From positions 3,658,001 to 3,722,000 of the forward strand of contig NZ_CP025624.1 of NCBI RefSeq assembly GCF_002874965.1: a DNA stretch of 64,000 nt. The letters are read 5' to 3'. This DNA comes from Pseudomonas sp. NC02. Its GTDB lineage: Bacteria; Pseudomonadota; Gammaproteobacteria; Pseudomonadales; Pseudomonadaceae. The first letter of the stretch is position 1; each line of letters begins with the position of its first letter. Shown here one piece after another: positions 14,976-23,292 of this stretch. Both the position numbers and the translations under genes were made by a program. The notes under the pieces were generated by a model that saw only the letters and a program-made list of their open reading frames with translations, was not told the DNA's origin and ran no database searches.

Positions 14976-15011
14976 ATAGCTCACCTATCTCACTGCCCAG
15001 GAACCGTCCCC

Positions 15012-16247
15012 ATGACCGAACATCACGTGATCAATCCACTGTCCACCGGCGTCGATTATCACGCCCTGGCCGAACGCTTCCGGCCGATTTTCCAGCGCAT
15101 CGCCGAGGGTGCCGTAGAGCGCGAACAAACCCGCGCCCTGCCCTACGAGCCGATCCAATGGCTCAAGCAAGCCGGCTTTGGCGCCGTGCGCGTCCCGGTG
15201 GAATACGGCGGTGGCGGCGCCTCCCTGCCCCAGCTATTCGAACTGCTGATCGAACTGGCCGAAGCCGACTCCAACGTGCCCCAGGCCCTGCGCGGGCACT
15301 TCGCGTTTGCCGAAGACCGCCTGAATGCCGCCCCCGGCGCGGCGCGAGACCTCTGGTTCAAACGCTTTGTCGACGGTGACATCGTGGGCTGCGCCTGGAC
15401 CGAAATCGGCAGCGTGGCCATCGGCGATGTCGTCACTAAAGTCAGCCCCGACGGCGACAAATGGAAACTCAACGGTGAAAAGTTCTACAGCACCGGCAGC
15501 CTGTTTTCCGACTGGATCGACGTCTACGCCCAACGCAGCGACACCGGCGGCGATGTGATTGCCGCCACCCGCACCCGCCAGCCCGGCGTGGCGCAAAGCG
15601 ATGACTGGGACGGCTTTGGCCAACGTACCACCGGCAGCGGCACCTCGCGTTTTACCGATGCGGTGGTGGAGGCGGAAAACGTCATCGACTTTGCCACGCG
15701 CTTCAAATATCAGACTGCGTTCTATCAGTTGGTGCTGCTCGCCACCCTCGCCGGCATCGGCCGCGCGGCCCTCAAGGATGTGGCGCATCAGGTGCGCAGC
15801 CGCAAACGGATCTACAGCCATGGCAATGCCGCCCATGTGAGCCAGGACTCGCAGATTCAGCAGGTGGTGGGTGAAGTTGCAGCACTGGTATACGCCGCCG
15901 AAGCCAGCGCATTGAAAGCCGCAGTTCCAGCGCAGCGGGCTTATGTGGCGCGGTTCGGTGGGGACGATGCCGTGGAGCACGAAGCCAATGTGGCCGCCGA
16001 AATCGAATCAGCCACGGCGCAGGTGGTGGTCTCGGAACTGATCCAGCGCGCCACCACTGAACTGTTCAACGCACTGGGGGCTTCGGATGTGCGCCAGGGC
16101 AAAGCCCTCGACCGGCACTGGCGCAACGCCCGCACCGTGTCGTCCCACAACCCGGTGATCTACAAGGCGCGGATTGTCGGCGACTGGGTGATCAACCGCA
16201 CCGAGCCGCCGTTCGTGTGGCAGATCGGCAATGGGCCGGCGCGTTAA
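15012..16247 (+). CDS. SfnB/DszC-type acyl-CoA dehydrogenase-like flavoenzyme, sulfur acquisition
   Basis: A 411-residue acyl-CoA dehydrogenase-fold protein of the SfnB sulfur-acquisition type, related to DszC and SfnC monooxygenases that use reduced flavin on organosulfur compounds. It has GFGAVRVPVEYGGGGASLPQ in the N-terminal domain, CAWTEIGSVAIGDVV and WKLNGEKFYSTGSLFSDW in the middle barrel, and the C-terminal ALGASDVRQGKALDRHWRNA helix. The catalytic Glu of true acyl-CoA dehydrogenases is not evident. The ATG at 15012 is chosen over an in-frame ATG at 14964, which lies within the sigma-54 promoter. Its stop overlaps the convergent TauE stop by four bases. Confidence 0.85.
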   Translation: MTEHHVINPLSTGVDYHALAERFRPIFQRIAEGAVEREQTRALPYEPIQWLKQAGFGAVRVPVEYGGGGASLPQLFELLIELAEADSNVPQALRGHFAFAEDRLNAAPGAARDLWFKRFVDGDIVGCAWTEIGSVAIGDVVTKVSPDGDKWKLNGEKFYSTGSLFSDWIDVYAQRSDTGGDVIAATRTRQPGVAQSDDWDGFGQRTTGSGTSRFTDAVVEAENVIDFATRFKYQTAFYQLVLLATLAGIGRAALKDVAHQVRSRKRIYSHGNAAHVSQDSQIQQVVGEVAALVYAAEASALKAAVPAQRAYVARFGGDDAVEHEANVAAEIESATAQVVVSELIQRATTELFNALGASDVRQGKALDRHWRNARTVSSHNPVIYKARIVGDWVINRTEPPFVWQIGNGPAR

Positions 16248-17029
16248 AACGCCAGCTTGAAGCCGATCATCACCAGCATGAACGCCAGGCAAGGACGCAA
16301 TATCCCGTCCGGAACCTTGCCGGCCATGTGGCTGCCGACATAAATCCCCGGCAGCGAGCCCAGCAACAGGAAGCCCAGCAGGGTCCAGTCCATGTTGCCC
16401 ATGCTGGCGTGCCCTAGGCCGGCGACCAGGGTCAGCGGCACGGCGTGGGCGATTTCGGTACCCACCAGGCGCTTGGTGGCCAGGAACGGGTACAGGATAA
16501 ACAGCGCCACCGTGCCCAGGGCACCGGCGCCGATGGAGGTCAGGGCCACCATGGTGCCGAGGACAGCGCCGGTGATGATGGTCAGCGCATTGAGGTTGCG
16601 CGGCGCCATCTTGTAGTCGTCGCCGGCATGCCGCTGGGCAAAGGCCAACAGCTTGTTCTTGAACAGGATCGCCGTGGCCGTCAGCAGCAAGACCACGCCC
16701 AGGGACTGCTTGATCACCGCGTTCAAGGCGGCGGGGTCGGTGTCCAGGCTCTTGAGAAACCACAAGGTCAGCAACACGGCGGGCACGCTGCCCAGGGTCA
16801 GCCAGCCGGTGATGGTCCAGTCGATGTTGCGATTCTTGCTGTGAACCAGCACCCCGCCGGACTTGGTGATGGCGGCGTACAACAGGTCGGTGCCCACGGC
16901 GGTGGCCGGGTTGATGCCGAACCAGAGCAGGATCGGCGTCATCAACGAGCCCCCGCCTACACCGGTCATTCCCACGATAAATCCAACAATCAGGCCAGCA
17001 ATCGAGAAACCAAAATTACCTACATCCAT
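16244..17029 (-). CDS. TauE/SafE-family sulfite or organosulfonate exporter
   Basis: A 261-residue inner-membrane protein with about eight helices. The N-terminal repeat AGLIVGFIVGMTGVGGGSLMTPIL is the family hallmark, and the second repeat is seen in IGAGALGTVALFILYPF. TauE proteins export sulfite, sulfolactate or related anions, which fits its place beside the dimethylsulfone genes. The ATG at 17029 follows AGGTAGTGGTA; an in-frame GTG lies two codons upstream. The AT-rich leader (17050-17105, with TTATAACTACTTATAT) resembles CysB-controlled sulfur-starvation promoters, but this is only suggestive. Confidence 0.85.
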   Translation of the reverse strand: MDVGNFGFSIAGLIVGFIVGMTGVGGGSLMTPILLWFGINPATAVGTDLLYAAITKSGGVLVHSKNRNIDWTITGWLTLGSVPAVLLTLWFLKSLDTDPAALNAVIKQSLGVVLLLTATAILFKNKLLAFAQRHAGDDYKMAPRNLNALTIITGAVLGTMVALTSIGAGALGTVALFILYPFLATKRLVGTEIAHAVPLTLVAGLGHASMGNMDWTLLGFLLLGSLPGIYVGSHMAGKVPDGILRPCLAFMLVMIGFKLAF

Positions 17030-17111
17030 TACCACTACCTGCGGCCTTATAAAATTCTGGCCGCAGCATAGCGATTTTTCTTATAACTACTTATATCAAA
17101 ACGATCTGACT

Positions 17112-17891
17112 TTATGCCTTTCTGGTCAGCCGCTGGCTGCGATAAGCCTGGGTCTGGTACGGAAACGCAACCGTCTCACGGCCGCGCAAGGCCGGATGCG
17201 TGTTGATCAGCGACTGCAACTGCTCAGTGACCTGCGCCTTTTCTGCCGGTGGCAATGCGGCGATAAAGCTCACGGAAAGGAAGCGGTCCATGATCACTTC
17301 CTGGGGGCTGCCGACATGGCTGTAGGGGAAGCAGGTCATTTCGGGGGCGGAAAAATACTCGCCGGTAAAGGCCTCGCGCCAACGTCCGGTATGAAAGCGC
17401 GGTGTGTCGCCCTCGTAGGGCGTGATGATTTCGGTGATGGCCGCGACCCAGTCCACCGACTCATCCCGCACATTCCAGATCAACCCCAGGCGACCGTCCG
17501 GCTTGAGCACCCGGTGAATTTCCGCCAGGGCCGCTTCCGTGGAAAACCAATGGAACGCCTGGGCGCACACCAGGGCATCAGCGGTGGCCGCCTCCAGGGG
17601 GATGGCTTCAGCGGTGCCCGACAGCAGGCGCACCTGGGGCAGCAGTTTGTGCAACTGCGCCCCCATTGCCTCCACCGGCTCCACTGCGATCAACGTCGGC
17701 GCCACGGTGCTGAGCAAGCGGGTGAACTTGCCGGTGCCGGCGCCCAGGTCGATGACCGTGGAGTGGGGATTGATCTGCAGGGCGTCGGTGAGCCAACCCG
17801 TGAGTTGCCGTGGATAGTCCGGCCGGCCTTGGGCGTACGTGACGGCCTGAGTAGAGAAACCCTGTTGAGCAGACTTGTGAACACCGGTCAT
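17112..17891 (-). CDS. Class I SAM-dependent methyltransferase
   Basis: A 259-residue Rossmann-fold methyltransferase with motif I DLGAGTGKFTRLL, the acidic residue after motif II in LIAVEPVEAMG, and motif IV region ALVCAQAFHWF. The FHWF segment and N-terminal FSTQAVTYAQGRPDYP put it in the UbiE/methyltransferase-11 group; the substrate is unknown. The ATG at 17891 has GAGGAGAG seven bases upstream. It is divergent from a DUF3455 gene. Confidence 0.85.
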   Translation of the reverse strand: MTGVHKSAQQGFSTQAVTYAQGRPDYPRQLTGWLTDALQINPHSTVIDLGAGTGKFTRLLSTVAPTLIAVEPVEAMGAQLHKLLPQVRLLSGTAEAIPLEAATADALVCAQAFHWFSTEAALAEIHRVLKPDGRLGLIWNVRDESVDWVAAITEIITPYEGDTPRFHTGRWREAFTGEYFSAPEMTCFPYSHVGSPQEVIMDRFLSVSFIAALPPAEKAQVTEQLQSLINTHPALRGRETVAFPYQTQAYRSQRLTRKA

Positions 17892-18028
17892 CGTCAATCT
17901 CTCCTCTGGTAGTGCGGGGGCCCACAGTGTGCGCCCTTGAAGATTTATTTTCTAATCGCTGCATCCGTTTGCGCGTGCCGTGGGTAGTACAGGTAGCAGC
18001 GCCTTGCTGCCCCTATGGAGAGACACCG

Positions 18029-18550
18029 ATGAACGCCAAAGCCCTGTTCTGCGTGACCTGCCTGTTCGCCGCTGCACCGACTGCCTTTGCCCAGACCGGT
18101 TTACCCGACAGCATAAAGGTGCCGGACGGCCACAAGGTGACCATGGAAACCACCGGAGTCGGCGAAATCACCTACGAATGCCGGGACAAGGCCAATGCTG
18201 CCGGCCAGACCGAATGGTTTTTCGTCGGTCCCAAGGCGGTGCTCAATGACCGCAGCGGCCAGCAGGTCGGTAGCTACTTCGGCCCGCCGGCCACCTGGCA
18301 GGCCAAGGACGGTTCGAAAGTCACCGGCACCCAGTTGGCCGTGGCGCCGTCCAGCCCTGGCAACCTGCCTTATCAACTGGTCAAGGCCAACCCCGCCGAA
18401 GGCAAGGGCGCGATGAGTGGCGTCGCGTATATCCAGCGGGTGGCCCTCAAGGGCGGCGTGGCGCCAGGCACGGAATGCACGGCGGCCAACAAGGGCAAGC
18501 AGGAAGTGGTCAAGTACCAGGCCGACTACATCTTCTGGGCGGCCAACTGA
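18029..18550 (+). CDS. DUF3455 exported protein
   Basis: A 173-residue protein with a signal peptide (MNAKALFCVTCLFAAAPTAF, cut near AFAQ) and the DUF3455 domain: VTMETTGVGEITYECRDKA, GSYFGPPATWQAKDGSKVTG and a C-terminal YQADYIFW. Three cysteines occur in the mature domain. GGAGA precedes the ATG. The ECF sigma factor gene begins about 70 bases downstream on the same strand, so this protein may be part of the sigma/anti-sigma module. DUF3455 has no established function. Confidence 0.85.
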   Translation: MNAKALFCVTCLFAAAPTAFAQTGLPDSIKVPDGHKVTMETTGVGEITYECRDKANAAGQTEWFFVGPKAVLNDRSGQQVGSYFGPPATWQAKDGSKVTGTQLAVAPSSPGNLPYQLVKANPAEGKGAMSGVAYIQRVALKGGVAPGTECTAANKGKQEVVKYQADYIFWAAN

Positions 18551-18620
18551 CCAGATTCGTCTACGCTGCTGCCAAAGCGCCCCGGGCTCACCGCCGGGGC
18601 CTCCACCTGGAAACCTGTCT

Positions 18621-19148
18621 TTGCCTGAAGCCGATTTTGACTATCAAGCCTGCCTGCTGGCCTGTGCCCGTGGCGAACAACCGGCCTTGCGCCGGCTGTA
18701 TCAACAGGAAAGCAGCCGGCTGCTGGGGGTCGCGTTGCGCATCGTGCGTGACAAGGCGGTGGCCGAAGATATCGTGCATGACGCCTTCATCAAGGTCTGG
18801 AACGGCGCGGCCAGTTTTGACCCGCACAGAGGCTCGGCCCGCGGCTGGGTATACAGCGTGACCCGGCACCTGGCGCTAAATGCCGTGCGCAGCAATGGAC
18901 GCGAGGTGCCCCTCAGCGAAGAGCATGAAAGCGCAGAGCGCGCTGACACCTTCGACTATCAGGCGCACTCGGCGCGGATCTACAGCTGCCTCGAACAACT
19001 CGACCCGGCCCGCCGCAACTGCATCCTGCATGCGTATGTAGACGGTTATTCCCACAGCGAAATCGCGCACAAACTCGGCACCCCGCTGGGTACCGTGAAA
19101 GCGTGGATCAAACGCAGCCTCGCGGCATTGCGTGAGTGCATGGCATGA
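18621..19148 (+). CDS. ECF-type RNA polymerase sigma factor (SigK-like)
   Basis: A 175-residue group IV sigma factor. Region 2 is seen in ALRIVRDKAVAEDIVHDAFIKVW and region 4 in GYSHSEIAHKLGTPLGTVKAWIKRSL (helix-turn-helix). No ATG fits: the start is taken as TTG at 18621, nine bases after GGAAA, giving (M)PEADFDYQACLL; a CTG two codons upstream is also possible. Its TGA overlaps the ATG of the anti-sigma gene (ATGA), the standard coupling for such pairs. Confidence 0.88.
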   Translation: MPEADFDYQACLLACARGEQPALRRLYQQESSRLLGVALRIVRDKAVAEDIVHDAFIKVWNGAASFDPHRGSARGWVYSVTRHLALNAVRSNGREVPLSEEHESAERADTFDYQAHSARIYSCLEQLDPARRNCILHAYVDGYSHSEIAHKLGTPLGTVKAWIKRSLAALRECMA

Positions 19149-19828
19149 ACAGCATCGACGAACTGGCCAGCGAATATGTGCTGGGCACCTTGCCCATCGA
19201 GCAACGCACCGAGGTGGAACAGCGCCTGGCCACCGATGCCGACTTGCGTGCGGCAGTGGACGCCTGGGAACAGCGCCTGCTGCCACTGACTGGACAGGCC
19301 GCCCCGGCAACGCCTTCGGTGTATTTATGGCGACGCATCGAGCGCAGCCTGGGGCATTCAGCCACCCGGGACTCGTCGGTCTCATGGTGGAACAGGCTGG
19401 CGTTGTGGCGCGGACTGGCCGGCGCCGGCATCGCGGCGAGCCTGGTATTGGCGACACTGCTGTTGACCCGTACGGCCGCCATCAACCCGACCGCGTATGT
19501 GGTGGTGCTGGTAGCCCCGCAAAACCAGGCCCCGGGCTGGGTAATCCAGGCGAGCAATACCCAGGAAATCCAGCTGATTCCCCTGGGCATCATGGAAGTA
19601 CCGGCAGACAAGACGCTGCAGTTCTGGACCAAGGGCGAAGACTGGCAAGGCCCGGTGTCGCTGGGCTTGGTCAAGCCTGGACAGACGTTATCTGTGCCCC
19701 TGGACAAACTCCCGCCACTGGCGCCGAACCAGCTGTTTGAGCTGACCCTGGAAAATCCCGGCGGGTCGAAAACCGGCAAGCCGACAGGTCCGATTCAGGC
19801 AATTGGCCGGGCCGTTAAAGTAATCTGA
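19145..19828 (+). CDS. Anti-sigma factor (RskA family)
   Basis: A 227-residue membrane anti-sigma factor. Residues 1-70 form the cytoplasmic sigma-binding helices (DELASEYVLGTLPIEQRTEV). One membrane helix follows around residues 93-110 (GLAGAGIAASLVLATLLL), and the periplasmic part carries the RskA domain (VIQASNTQEIQLIPLG and KGEDWQGPVSLGLVKPGQT). It sequesters the overlapping ECF sigma factor until a signal triggers release, by analogy with the SigK/RskA family. No zinc-binding HxxxCxxC motif is seen, so it is not of the redox ZAS class. Confidence 0.88.
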   Translation: MNSIDELASEYVLGTLPIEQRTEVEQRLATDADLRAAVDAWEQRLLPLTGQAAPATPSVYLWRRIERSLGHSATRDSSVSWWNRLALWRGLAGAGIAASLVLATLLLTRTAAINPTAYVVVLVAPQNQAPGWVIQASNTQEIQLIPLGIMEVPADKTLQFWTKGEDWQGPVSLGLVKPGQTLSVPLDKLPPLAPNQLFELTLENPGGSKTGKPTGPIQAIGRAVKVI

Positions 19829-19942
19829 ACGTAATGCAATGTTGTGGAAGGCCAGTTCGCGCATGTGCATTACATCTCGGGGCTATGGCGTCACCATTGC
19901 GCTATAGAATCGGGCTCGGAAACCCGGCTCCCTGGACCCTTC

Positions 19943-21196
19943 ATGCCCTCAAAAACCCGTTCGCTGCTGATTCTCGCACTTGTCGTCATCTTCACCGGCA
20001 TCGGCGCCGGCCTGGGCGGCATGCTCCTCGCCTTGCTGCTGCACGGCATCCAGCATCTGGCCTACGGCTACAGCCTCGACAGCCTGATCAGCCATGAAAC
20101 CTTTTTGCTCGGCGTCACCGCCGCCGCGCCCGAACGCCGGGTGCTGGTGCTGATCACCTGTGGCCTGGTGGCCGGTGTGGGTTGGTGGTTGATCTACCGC
20201 TATGGCCGCCCGTTGGTGAGCATCAAGCAAGCGGTCTCCGCCCAGGCACCGATCATGCCGCCCAAGACCACCCTCGCCCACGCCGTGCTGCAAATCATCA
20301 CTGTGGCCCTCGGCTCGCCATTGGGCCGTGAAGTGGCGCCACGGGAAGTCGGCGCGCTGGCCGCCACCTGGTTGTCACAACGGGCGCGACTGGCGCCGGA
20401 CATGCACCGGCTGATCGTCGCCTGCGGTGCAGGCGCCGGGCTGGCGGCGGTGTACAACGTGCCGTTGGGCGGCGCGGTGTTTGTGCTCGAAGTGTTGGTG
20501 GGTGTGTTCAGTTGGCCGGCGGCAGTGATTGCGTTGGCCACCTCGGCCATCGGCGCGTCGGTGGCCTGGATTGGCTTGGGCGCAGAGGCGCAATACGTGG
20601 TGCCGCACTTTGTGCTCAGCCCTGGCTTGATCGCCTGGGCGCTGGGCTGCGGGCCGGTGTTTGGCCTGGCCGCCTACGGATTCACCCGGTTGACCGGCGC
20701 GGCCCGCAGCAACGCCGCCCGTGGCTGGCGGTTGCCGGTACTGTCGTTGATCAACTTCACGATCATCGGGGGCCTGGCGATTTTCCTGCCGCAGATCCTC
20801 GGCAACGGCAAGGGCCCGGCGCAACTGGGCTTTGACAATGAGCTGACCATCGGCCTCGCCGCGGTGCTGCTAGTGGTCAAGGTACTGATCACTGCGAGCA
20901 GCCTGCGCGCCGGTGCCGAAGGCGGTTTGCTGACCCCGGCGCTGGCCAACGGCGCCCTGCTCGCCATCATCCTCGGCGGCGCCTGGAGCCTGCTGTGGCC
21001 CGGCGTGCCGCTGGGGGCTTTCGCGATCATCGGTGCGGCGGCGTTCCTGGCATCGAGCATGAGCATGCCGTTGACGGCAATCGTGCTGGTGGCGGAATTC
21101 ACCCGCATCGACCATGACTTCCTGGTGCCGATCATTCTCGCGGTTGCAGGTTCGATGTGCATGAGCAAGCTGTGCGTCCTGTGGGAAAAGCGCTGA
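19943..21196 (+). CDS. ClC-family chloride channel or transporter
   Basis: A 417-residue multi-helix ClC protein. GSPLGREVAPREVGAL contains the gating glutamate region (GREGP in E. coli ClC). VYNVPLGGAVFVLEVLVGVF corresponds to the FNAPLAGILFIIEEM segment, but the second Glu, the internal proton glutamate of exchangers, is Val here. GGLLTPALANGALL stands for the GxFxP chloride-binding motif. This pattern suggests chloride conduction without tight proton coupling (inference). The start at ATG 19943 removes a non-membrane upstream extension. It stands alone 115 bases after the anti-sigma gene. Confidence 0.85.
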   Translation: MPSKTRSLLILALVVIFTGIGAGLGGMLLALLLHGIQHLAYGYSLDSLISHETFLLGVTAAAPERRVLVLITCGLVAGVGWWLIYRYGRPLVSIKQAVSAQAPIMPPKTTLAHAVLQIITVALGSPLGREVAPREVGALAATWLSQRARLAPDMHRLIVACGAGAGLAAVYNVPLGGAVFVLEVLVGVFSWPAAVIALATSAIGASVAWIGLGAEAQYVVPHFVLSPGLIAWALGCGPVFGLAAYGFTRLTGAARSNAARGWRLPVLSLINFTIIGGLAIFLPQILGNGKGPAQLGFDNELTIGLAAVLLVVKVLITASSLRAGAEGGLLTPALANGALLAIILGGAWSLLWPGVPLGAFAIIGAAAFLASSMSMPLTAIVLVAEFTRIDHDFLVPIILAVAGSMCMSKLCVLWEKR

Positions 21197-21283
21197 AGAA
21201 GCTGGATTAAAACCCCGACACGCGCCATCCTCCGCGCTTTAAGCCGCCCCATCAGCGGCGTTCCACGCACAAAGGATATGCCC

Positions 21284-21838
21284 ATGCACGACCAACCCCT
21301 CGCCCCCGCCGATTTCGAGTTCATCGACGACACCCTGCTCAAGTACGGCGACGACCATTCGGTGCTGAACCTGGCCGAGCTTAACGGTTACTTCACCGCC
21401 CTGGTTTCAAGCCCCGCGCAGGTGGAGGTTGCCGAATGGTTCCCCGGTATCTTTGGTGGGCAGAACCCGGATTGGGAAAGCCCGGAAGAAGCTGGCCAGT
21501 TCCTTGAACTGTGCGTGCGCCATATGAACGCCATTGCCACGCAACTGGCGACCGACGCCCAGGGTTTCAAGGCACGTTTCGAGGAAACCGAGCATCAGGA
21601 CCAGCCACTGACCCTGGCGGAAGAATGGTGCTTTGGTTATATCCGTGGCGCCGCTATCGGCAACTGGCCAGAGCTGCCTGCCGAACAGGCCGGGCAACTG
21701 GAAAAGATTTCCTGGTGCGCCGAGCAGGACAACTTTGAACTGCCGGCAGACCTGGATGTAAATGCCCATCAGCAACGGGTAGCCGCTATCGAACCGGCCG
21801 CCCGTGCGTTGCACGACTACTGGTTGGCCCAGCGCTGA
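21284..21838 (+). CDS. UPF0149 (YecA/YgfB-like) family protein
   Basis: A 184-residue cytosolic protein of the UPF0149 group, recognised by LNLAELNGYFTALVSSPAQV near the start and AEEWCFGYIRGAAIGNW in the middle. This member lacks the C-terminal SEC-C zinc motif found in some YecA proteins. The ATG at 21284 sits seven bases after AGGA; the ATG at 21278 is too close to it. The biochemical role is unknown. A short REP follows its stop. Confidence 0.85.
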   Translation: MHDQPLAPADFEFIDDTLLKYGDDHSVLNLAELNGYFTALVSSPAQVEVAEWFPGIFGGQNPDWESPEEAGQFLELCVRHMNAIATQLATDAQGFKARFEETEHQDQPLTLAEEWCFGYIRGAAIGNWPELPAEQAGQLEKISWCAEQDNFELPADLDVNAHQQRVAAIEPAARALHDYWLAQR

Positions 21839-21863
21839 TTGAGCGTGTGCTGAACGCAACACC

Positions 21864-21893
21864 TGTGGCGAGGGAGCTTGCTCCCTCGCCACA
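21864..21893. repeat. Single REP palindrome
   Basis: TGTGGCGAGGGAGC and its exact complement surround a TT centre, forming one perfect palindrome between the convergent UPF0149 and LPMO genes. It belongs to the TGTGGCGAGGGAGC subfamily also found at 30443 and 48542, and may act as a bidirectional terminator or mRNA end. Confidence 0.8.
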
Positions 21894-21922
21894 TTTTGTT
21901 TTGCCTCCGGGTTCAGTTGCCG

Positions 21923-22552
21923 CTAGTTGAAATCGACGTCAAACGCCTGATAGAACGCATTGCCGGTGTTGGCCACGATCCACATCAACACCAGCACATG
22001 CCGGCCCTTCTTGCCCTTGGGCAATGTCACCTGATGTTCAACCTTGGCCTTCAGTTCAGCCGAGTGCTGGTAATACGGCACCTGGGTATAGAAGTCCTCG
22101 AAGAACGGTTTGGGCTCCAGTTGAGCGCGGCTGATGCGCTGCTTGGGGTCCCAACCGTCCTTGGTGATCAACCAGCGATAGCCACGGGTCACGTGCGCGG
22201 CGGTGTAAGCCCACTGCACCTTGAATACCTGGCCGGCTTCAACATTCAACAACGGCCAGTTAAACGGGGTGTTGAGCTTCTTACCCATTTCTTCGTCGGT
22301 GAAGTTCACGCAGTCGCGGGCATCGGTCTTGCCGCCGCTGAGGATGTGCCCGTCGGCGGGGGGCGTGACGCTCTGATCGTCAGTTTCGTAAGGTGCCGGA
22401 AACGGGCCGGCGTTGAGGGCCGGGAAGTTCTTGCCGCCTTCCATTTCGTTGACTTGCCAGTTTTCCAGCAGGCCACGCTCTACCGCCACCGAGCCACGAC
22501 TGGCGGGTGTCACGACGCGACCATGCCTGAGTTGAGTCTGGGGTTTGTTCAT
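21923..22552 (-). CDS. AA10 lytic polysaccharide monooxygenase-like (chitin-binding) protein without signal peptide
   Basis: A 209-residue protein with the AA10/chitin-binding-3 signature HGRVVTPASRGSVA (the first copper-ligand His), a central AHVTRGYRWLITKDGWDP (second His) and the C-terminal VLVLMWIVANTGNAFYQAFDVDF. Family members oxidatively cleave chitin or cellulose and need the first His at the mature N-terminus after signal-peptide removal. Here only nine residues (MNKPQTQLR) precede it and none is hydrophobic. The upstream sequence offers no in-frame signal peptide. Either export is unconventional, the His is exposed by other proteolysis, or the protein has another role. The ATG follows AAGGAG by eight bases. 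Confidence 0.82.
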   Translation of the reverse strand: MNKPQTQLRHGRVVTPASRGSVAVERGLLENWQVNEMEGGKNFPALNAGPFPAPYETDDQSVTPPADGHILSGGKTDARDCVNFTDEEMGKKLNTPFNWPLLNVEAGQVFKVQWAYTAAHVTRGYRWLITKDGWDPKQRISRAQLEPKPFFEDFYTQVPYYQHSAELKAKVEHQVTLPKGKKGRHVLVLMWIVANTGNAFYQAFDVDFN

Positions 22553-22764
22553 TTCAGTCACTCCTTGATTGAAGACTTCCCCTCATGGGAAGCGCCTTGA
22601 ACTTAGCCCACCTCGCCGGGTTGTCTACCCGACGCTTCTGTCAGACAAATCGCGTCAAGTCCTTGTTTTGCAGAGTTTTCGCACTGGTCTTGCACCAGAG
22701 TTATCGTCGGTCCTACCCTGCGACAGGCGATCGGACTACAGCCGCCGTCCATGAACGCCTGGCC

Positions 22765-23118
22765 TCAGGTGTTGAGGATCATCTCAAACCCGCCATAGAT
22801 CATCCGTTGCCCATCAAACGGCATCGGATTGACGTCTGCCTTCAGGCGCGGGTCTTCCATCACCTTGCTCATCCCGGCGTCACGCACCTGCCGCGACGGC
22901 CAGACGATCCAGGAAAACACCACGGTTTCATCCTCCTTGAGCTTGACCGCCATGGGAAACGAGGTCACCTGCCCCTGGGGCACGTCATCGCCCCAGCACT
23001 CGATGATATTCAGCGCGCCATGGTCCTTGAACACCACGGCGGCGGCCTTGGCATGCTGGATGAATTGTTCGCGGTTTGCGGTGGGCACCGCGATGACACA
23101 GCCATCTACGTAAGACAT
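22765..23118 (-). CDS. DUF1428 family protein
   Basis: A 117-residue protein of the DUF1428 (YbaA-like) family with an alpha/beta dimeric-barrel character: MSYVDGCVIAVPTANREQF, ALNIIECWGDDVPQGQVTSF and the C-terminal MPFDGQRMIYGGFEMIL. The function is unknown. The ATG at 23118 has AGGAGAG five bases upstream. Confidence 0.88.
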   Translation of the reverse strand: MSYVDGCVIAVPTANREQFIQHAKAAAVVFKDHGALNIIECWGDDVPQGQVTSFPMAVKLKEDETVVFSWIVWPSRQVRDAGMSKVMEDPRLKADVNPMPFDGQRMIYGGFEMILNT

Positions 23119-23292
23119 GATCACTCTCCTGATTCGACGGGTTGTTGTGCCTGTAGTCGATCCATCAGGCGCTCAATCGACATCAACGTGGGAAATGTCG
23201 ACCAGTGGTGTGTTATCGATTGCGATGCCGGGCCGATTCTTGATATGACAGGCGCCTTCAACAACAAAGCCCACTCAAAGGACTGACCCGCC

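Noticed and set aside
13981..14979. Long plus-strand frame opposite sfnG
   Set aside because: sfnG is full length with all family motifs; the frame would run through both sigma-54 promoters.
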